A DNA stretch of 64,000 nucleotides from Corynebacterium efficiens YS-314 (GTDB lineage: Bacteria; Actinomycetota; Actinomycetes; Mycobacteriales; Mycobacteriaceae): contig NC_004369.1 of NCBI RefSeq assembly GCF_000011305.1, positions 2,666,001 through 2,730,000 on the forward strand. The letters are read 5' to 3'. The notes under the pieces are model-generated. The model saw only the letters and a program-made list of their open reading frames with translations, searched no databases and was not told where the DNA came from. A program made the translations under genes and the position numbers. This document shows, piece after piece, positions 59,401 to 64,000 of the stretch. Each line of letters starts with the position of its first letter. Position 1 is the first letter of the stretch.

Positions 59401-60374
59401 AACTCGCGGATATCCGCGAGGGCGCCTTCCTCGCCGACGACACCCTCATCGGTGGCTATGAACTGGGCAACGGCTGGTTGCTGACGGGTGAGACCCGCAT
59501 CGGCAAACGCTCCTTCCTGGGCAACTCCGGTATCGCCGGGCCGGAGCGCAAACTGGCCAAGAACTCCCTGGTGGCGGTGCTGTCCTCCACCCCGAAGAAG
59601 GCCAAGGCCAGCTCCAACTGGTGGGGTTCCCCGCCGGAGCGCATGCGCCGTGTCACCGTCGAGGTCGACGAGGGTGAGGCCAAGACCTACAACCCCGGGC
59701 TCGGTGTGAAAATCTCCCGCGGACTCGTCGAGACCGCCCGACTGCTGGCGCCGATGACCTCCGGTGTGCTGGCTGCGCTGACTCTTGTGATTCTGCAGTG
59801 GTTCAACCTCAACTACGGCCTGTGGGTCGCGTGGCTGGTCGGCGGTCTGGTCCTCATGGCCGTGGGCGTGCTAGCCATGGCGATCACCGTGGTGGTCAAG
59901 TGGGTCTGCGTGGGCAGACACAAGGCCGGTGACCACCCGCTGTTCAGCTGGTTCGTGTGGCTCAATGAGCTGCAGGACACCTTCGTGGAGACCGTCGCGG
60001 GCCCCTGGTTCCTCATCCCGAACCTGGGCACCGGCAGCCTCAACCTCGGCCTCAGGGCGCTCGGCGCGCACATCGGTAAGGGTGCCTGGATCGAGAGCTA
60101 CTGGTTCCCCGAATCCGATCTCTGTTATATCGGCCGCGGCGCCACCGTCGGACCCGGCACTGTCGTGCAGACGCACCTGTTCCAGGACCGCGTCATGAGC
60201 CTGGACACCGTTACCATCGCCGACGGTGCGACCCTGGGTGACCACTCGGTGGCGCTCCCCGCCTCGCTTGTCGACGCCTCCGCCACCATCGGTCCAGGCT
60301 CCCTGGTCATGCGTGGCGACCGGGTCCCCGCCCACACCAGATGGCAGGGCAACCCGATCGAACCGTGGATCTAG
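56493..60374 (+). CDS. Pls/PosA-type single-module NRPS with three C-terminal acyltransferase-like domains
   Basis: 1293 residues. Adenylation domain (1-490) with FTSGSTGKPKG at 151-161 and the specificity segments near 204-301; carrier domain with the pantetheine Ser in LGGTS at 536; then three left-handed beta-helix domains separated by pairs of membrane helices (about six in all). The same layout is known for epsilon-poly-L-lysine synthetase, about 1319 residues. The ten pocket residues (D204, A205, E208, S247, I268, G270, T292, V300, V301, K483) read DAESIGTVVK, close to the lysine code DAESIGSVAK as I recall it. Product in this organism is unproven. GTG start; the ribosome site is weak. 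A MarR gene precedes it. Confidence 0.9.
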   Translation: MSLSKVPPQYLRAAEAPPKRTLWDILVDISSTYPEAAAIDDGQILTYAELMQEVTTLASEMHAQGVRRGDRVGIRMPSGTRDLYIAILATLAAGAAYVPVDADDPEERAEMVFGEARINALFDASGFHMIKPTPGGDTRRPRLDDTAWIIFTSGSTGKPKGVAVSHRSAAAFVDAEAQMFLVDHPQGPLGPEDRVLAGLSVAFDASCEEMWLAWGHGACLVPAPRSLVRSGMDLGPWLIRRDITVVSTVPTLAGLWPAEALSHVRLLIVGGEACSQELVERLSTEDREVWNTYGPTEATVVACGTQLYPGQPVGIGLPLAGWDLVVVDAEGQPVGIGEVGELVIGGVGLARYLDPEKDREKYAPLPSVGWNRAYRSGDHVRLEEDGLYFIGRVDDQVKIGGRRIELGEVDANVAALPNVRSSAVVVQTTGADEKVLVAYVSLEDEEAGFNHNEAAKRLAETMPAALVPRIHVMEELPVTTSGKVDKKSLPWPLPGTTVDAEGLSETEAWIAQLWVDVLGTSVSGNDADFFSLGGTSLAAATLVGRLREKVPTVAVRDLYDHPRLEKLAERVETVASDSGVSLQSSTTPPRREVKPVSAGTRIAQSLIQIPIMTLQAVQWIAWLALGNNIMAGLGVEWARPVPWWLVITLIVIFATPIGRLPIGAWGARLITRGIEPGDYPRGGSVHLRIWAAERLADASGSRNISGATWVNYFARSLGVSVGRGVDLHSLPPVTGMLTLGDNVSIEQEVDMRGYWIDGDILRLGAIVIEKNARIGARSTLLPGTVVGAGAHLLPGSTVTGDKTIKPGSRWAGSPAQKVGRAKHRFPQEHPPRRSRWVPVFGITSMVLSLLPLAALGVGTAVTLWLSSISTLPIVAAVLLFAAVGALAAFATYTVSIWVLVRLLSIGVKPAITPVRSRLGWQVWAIERLMDDARTFLFPLYAAQLTPAWFRSLGAKIGRDVEISTAVMVPKLADIREGAFLADDTLIGGYELGNGWLLTGETRIGKRSFLGNSGIAGPERKLAKNSLVAVLSSTPKKAKASSNWWGSPPERMRRVTVEVDEGEAKTYNPGLGVKISRGLVETARLLAPMTSGVLAALTLVILQWFNLNYGLWVAWLVGGLVLMAVGVLAMAITVVVKWVCVGRHKAGDHPLFSWFVWLNELQDTFVETVAGPWFLIPNLGTGSLNLGLRALGAHIGKGAWIESYWFPESDLCYIGRGATVGPGTVVQTHLFQDRVMSLDTVTIADGATLGDHSVALPASLVDASATIGPGSLVMRGDRVPAHTRWQGNPIEPWI

Positions 60375-60384
60375 AATCCAGATG

Positions 60385-60410
60385 AAAAAGGGCCCCTCGG
60401 GGCCCTTTTT
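60385..60410. terminator. Bidirectional terminator
   Basis: AAAAAGGGCC-N6-GGCCCTTTTT, between the convergent synthetase and ppk2 genes. Confidence 0.92.
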
Positions 60411-61310
60411 CTAATCGCCGATCTGATCACGTCCGCGGAGGACGATCTTGGGGTCCGGCTCCCCCACCACGTCATAATCCTTGTCCGTGTAATCGAACTT
60501 GGACAGGACGTAGCGCATGGCGTTGATGCGGGCGCGTTTCTTGTCATTCGACTTGATGGTGATCCACGGGGACTCATCGGTGTCGGTGTAGCGGAACTGC
60601 TCCTCCTTGGCGCGGGTGTAGTCATCCCACTTGTCCAGGGATGCCAGGTCCATCGGGGAGAGCTTCCACTGACGCACCGGGTCCACCTGGCGGATGGCGA
60701 AGCGGGTGCGCTGCTCCTTACGCGTCACCGAGAACCACAGCTTGGTCAGGGAGATACCCGAACCGAGGAGCATATTCTCCAGCATGGGCACCTCACGGAG
60801 GAACTCCGCGTGCTGGGACTCGGTGCAGAAACCCATGACGCGTTCCACACCGGACCGGTTGTACCAGGAACGGTCGAAGAAGACGATCTCACCGGCAGCC
60901 GGGAAATGCTGGATATACCGCTGGAAGTACCAGGACGTGGACTCACGCGGGGATGGCTTCTCCAGTGCGACGGTGCGGGCACCACGCGGGTTGAGATGCT
61001 CATTGAAGCGCTTGATGGTGCCACCCTTACCCGCCGCATCACGCCCCTCGAACAGGATGATGTGGCGCTGGCCGGTCTCCTTGGTCCAGTTCTGCCATTT
61101 GAGCAACTCGATCTGGAGGGCGCGCTTGATTTTCTCGTATTCCTCACGCGTCATGCGTTCGTCATACGGGTAATTCTCACGCCAGGTTTCGATGGGGGTG
61201 CCATCGGGCCGCAGGAGTACCGGATCATCCTCATCGGAATCATCGACGATATACCCTTCGGTCTGGGCGAGATCGATGACGGGAAGATCATTCTCAGTGG
61301 TTTCAGCCAT
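60411..61310 (-). CDS. ppk2: Polyphosphate kinase 2
   Basis: Makes NTP from polyphosphate and NDP or the reverse. 299-300 residues: Walker A FEGRDAAGKGGTIKRF, lid and Walker B VFFDRSWYNRSGVERVMGF, with the SPMDLASLDKWDDYTRAKE segment. ATG at 61310; the frame continues 48 bases. C. glutamicum has PPK2 genes, one next to the porins, as here. Confidence 0.96.
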   Translation of the reverse strand: MAETTENDLPVIDLAQTEGYIVDDSDEDDPVLLRPDGTPIETWRENYPYDERMTREEYEKIKRALQIELLKWQNWTKETGQRHIILFEGRDAAGKGGTIKRFNEHLNPRGARTVALEKPSPRESTSWYFQRYIQHFPAAGEIVFFDRSWYNRSGVERVMGFCTESQHAEFLREVPMLENMLLGSGISLTKLWFSVTRKEQRTRFAIRQVDPVRQWKLSPMDLASLDKWDDYTRAKEEQFRYTDTDESPWITIKSNDKKRARINAMRYVLSKFDYTDKDYDVVGEPDPKIVLRGRDQIGD

Positions 61311-61384
61311 GAAGAGGATTCTACCTACACTTGAACTTTCGAGCGCGTTAACGTTCACCTAAGTGAGGAATGTCGGAAATGCAA

Positions 61385-61415
61385 AAAGCTCCAGTCCACA
61401 AGGGACGGGAGCTTT
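61385..61415. terminator. Terminator after porA
   Basis: AAAGCTCC and GGAGCTTT arms with an inner GTCC/GGAC pairing, in the space between porA and ppk2. Confidence 0.8.
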
Positions 61416-61440
61416 AACCTACGCCGGAGCGTGGTGGGAA

Positions 61441-61578
61441 TTAGCCCAGGAGGCCGAGCAGCTTGGCGACGTTGTCAGCCCAGTCGCCAGCGGTCTTCAG
61501 CAGACCGAAAACGGTACCGACAAGACCGGTGGAGGAAAGGTTGGAAACGTTGGCCAGGAAGTCAGTGATGCTTTCCAT
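61441..61578 (-). CDS. porA: Cell-wall porin subunit PorA
   Basis: A 45-residue peptide, MESITDFLANVSNLSSTGLV and a C-terminal AKLLGLLG, equal in length to C. glutamicum PorA and similar in the GLVGTVFGLL and LLGLLG stretches. PorA and PorH form the cation-selective channel of the outer mycomembrane and carry mycoloyl groups. No signal peptide, as known. AAGGAGA is six bases before the ATG. Confidence 0.93.
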   Translation of the reverse strand: MESITDFLANVSNLSSTGLVGTVFGLLKTAGDWADNVAKLLGLLG

Positions 61579-61655
61579 TATGTTCTCCTTCAGAGATTAA
61601 GAAAAAGTTTGGAATCTCAGCTTCTAGGTTTATCCCCTAGCAGCAAGAATGGGGA

Positions 61656-61829
61656 TTAAGAGGACAGGTTGCCAGCAGCGTCGCCGGTGGTCTCAGCGAG
61701 GTCACCGAAGTTCTGGAAGAAGGCGATGATGCTGTTCAGCAGGGTCGGGATGCCCTGGAGAGCAGGTCCCAGGTTCTTGCCGAGGGTAGCGAAGTCGGAC
61801 AGGGAGTCCTTGAGAAGGGAAAGATCCAT
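61656..61829 (-). CDS. porH: Cell-wall porin subunit PorH
   Basis: 57 residues, MDLSLLKDSLSDFATLGKNL, with IPTLLNSIIAFFQNFGDLAE and a GNLSS end, the same length as C. glutamicum PorH. Partner of PorA in the mycomembrane channel. It lies 77 bases upstream of porA, and its leader holds a short hairpin. Confidence 0.95.
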   Translation of the reverse strand: MDLSLLKDSLSDFATLGKNLGPALQGIPTLLNSIIAFFQNFGDLAETTGDAAGNLSS

Positions 61830-61849
61830 GAGAAATCTCCTAGAGAGGA

Positions 61850-61865
61850 CCAGCAAATAAGCTGG
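61850..61865 (-). promoter_or_regulatory. Short hairpin in the porH leader
   Basis: CCAGC-AAATAA-GCTGG just upstream of the AGGAGA ribosome site, in the porH 5' leader. It could affect stability or initiation. Confidence 0.4.
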
Positions 61866-61908
61866 TGATGGTTGCCAGTTTGCTGACGCCCTCAGGACGT
61901 CACCACAC

Positions 61909-61937
61909 TATTGAAGCACAGATTTCGCATGCGTCAA
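61909..61937 (-). promoter_or_regulatory. Likely porH promoter
   Basis: On the minus strand TTGACG (61932-61937), 17 bases, then TCAATA (61909-61914). Start about 75 bases before the ATG. Confidence 0.6.
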
Positions 61938-62249
61938 GAGGAAAACTCAAAATCCTCTCAGATAACCGTGACCTTCGGGGTGGAGTTTTCCCGCTGTTCA
62001 CCTGAAATTCAAAATAGGTCCTGAGCTGGGAACATGACATCTCAAGCCGGAAATAACAGTTAAGAACGTCTCTAAACGGCGACGGTTTTGTAACGACCGG
62101 CTGGGAACGTTCGATTAAAGCAATTCTGCCACAGGGCCGCCTCCCACCCCACCCACAAGCGGGGGTGTTTTCAAGGGTTATCGAATAACTTCCGGGATGA
62201 GAATAGCCTGAGAGTCAATCAGGCGTCGACAAGCTTCCGGGGACAGCAA

Positions 62250-62285
62250 CGCCCCTCGCACGTTGCAGACAACGTACAAGGGGCG
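62250..62285 (-). terminator. Terminator of groEL2
   Basis: CGCCCCT and AGGGGCG arms with an inner CGTTG/CAACG stem, directly after the groEL2 stop on the minus strand. Confidence 0.75.
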
Positions 62286-62302
62286 TGTGGTGTGGGTGGG
62301 GC

Positions 62303-64000
<1,698 letters not shown>

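Larger units (their letters stand above)
61830..62302. other. Intergenic region porH / groEL2
   Basis: 473 bases without a convincing gene. It contains the porH promoter and leader hairpin on its left and the groEL2 terminator on its right; the middle (about 61970-62200) is AT-richer and may hold upstream control sites for porH. No RNA gene is recognised. Confidence 0.6.

Overview
The window is a gene-dense stretch of chromosome from a high-GC Corynebacterium. The closest match I recognise from memory is the C. efficiens / C. glutamicum group. Markers for this are meso-diaminopimelate dehydrogenase, a threonine exporter (ThrE) next to tRNA-Thr, an otsA-otsB-ipsA block, a 45-residue PorA-like and a 57-residue PorH-like peptide next to a polyP kinase 2, and groEL2. 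Species assignment is inference; no search was run.

Layout. 0-6.3 kb: end of an HNH (13E12/DUF222-type) protein, ddh, an LpqC-like esterase, a HAD protein with an altered first motif, a 27-residue membrane peptide, a BenE transporter, a PadR regulator coupled to a DUF5808-like membrane protein. 6.3-11.2 kb: tRNA-Thr, thrE, a lysine-rich tail protein and a trehalose block (otsA, lipoprotein, otsB). 11.2-15 kb: ipsA (LacI) and a Zn/Mn-type ABC importer. 15-22 kb: rlmB and cysS, a Tat-exported acetamidase preceded by two matching palindromes, nagB with a GntR regulator, ispD-ispF and carD. 22-30 kb: a large secreted protein of unknown function, a lipoprotein, radA, disA, a carbonic anhydrase and mutY. 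30-41 kb: clpC, guaB1, an MFS pump, a DUF559 protein, lysS, and a PanC-like/DUF2520 pair. 41-49.6 kb: a long minus-strand operon-like series (dac, tilS, hpt, ftsH, folE, folP, folB, folK, DUF3180, DUF6779-like). 49.7-54 kb: ppa and a five-gene cluster ending in a membrane spermidine-synthase-like protein, with the gene order of M. tuberculosis Rv2597-Rv2601. 54-55.5 kb: a complete IS4-family element. 55.6-64 kb: rhodanese, MarR, a 1293-residue Pls-type single-module NRPS, ppk2, porA, porH, groEL2.

Most notable observations: (1) the MarR/Pls-like synthetase pair, whose adenylation pocket reads like a lysine pocket; (2) a family of about 85-bp three-armed palindromes in four intergenic sites, one of them split by the IS with a 10-bp target duplication; (3) two TTCTAT-N6-ATAGAA palindromes in front of the acetamidase; (4) six of eleven convergent gene pairs end in a shared CTAG or CTAA tetranucleotide; (5) a large secreted protein without a recognised family. 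Much of the rest is core metabolism and maintenance with conserved corynebacterial or mycobacterial order.
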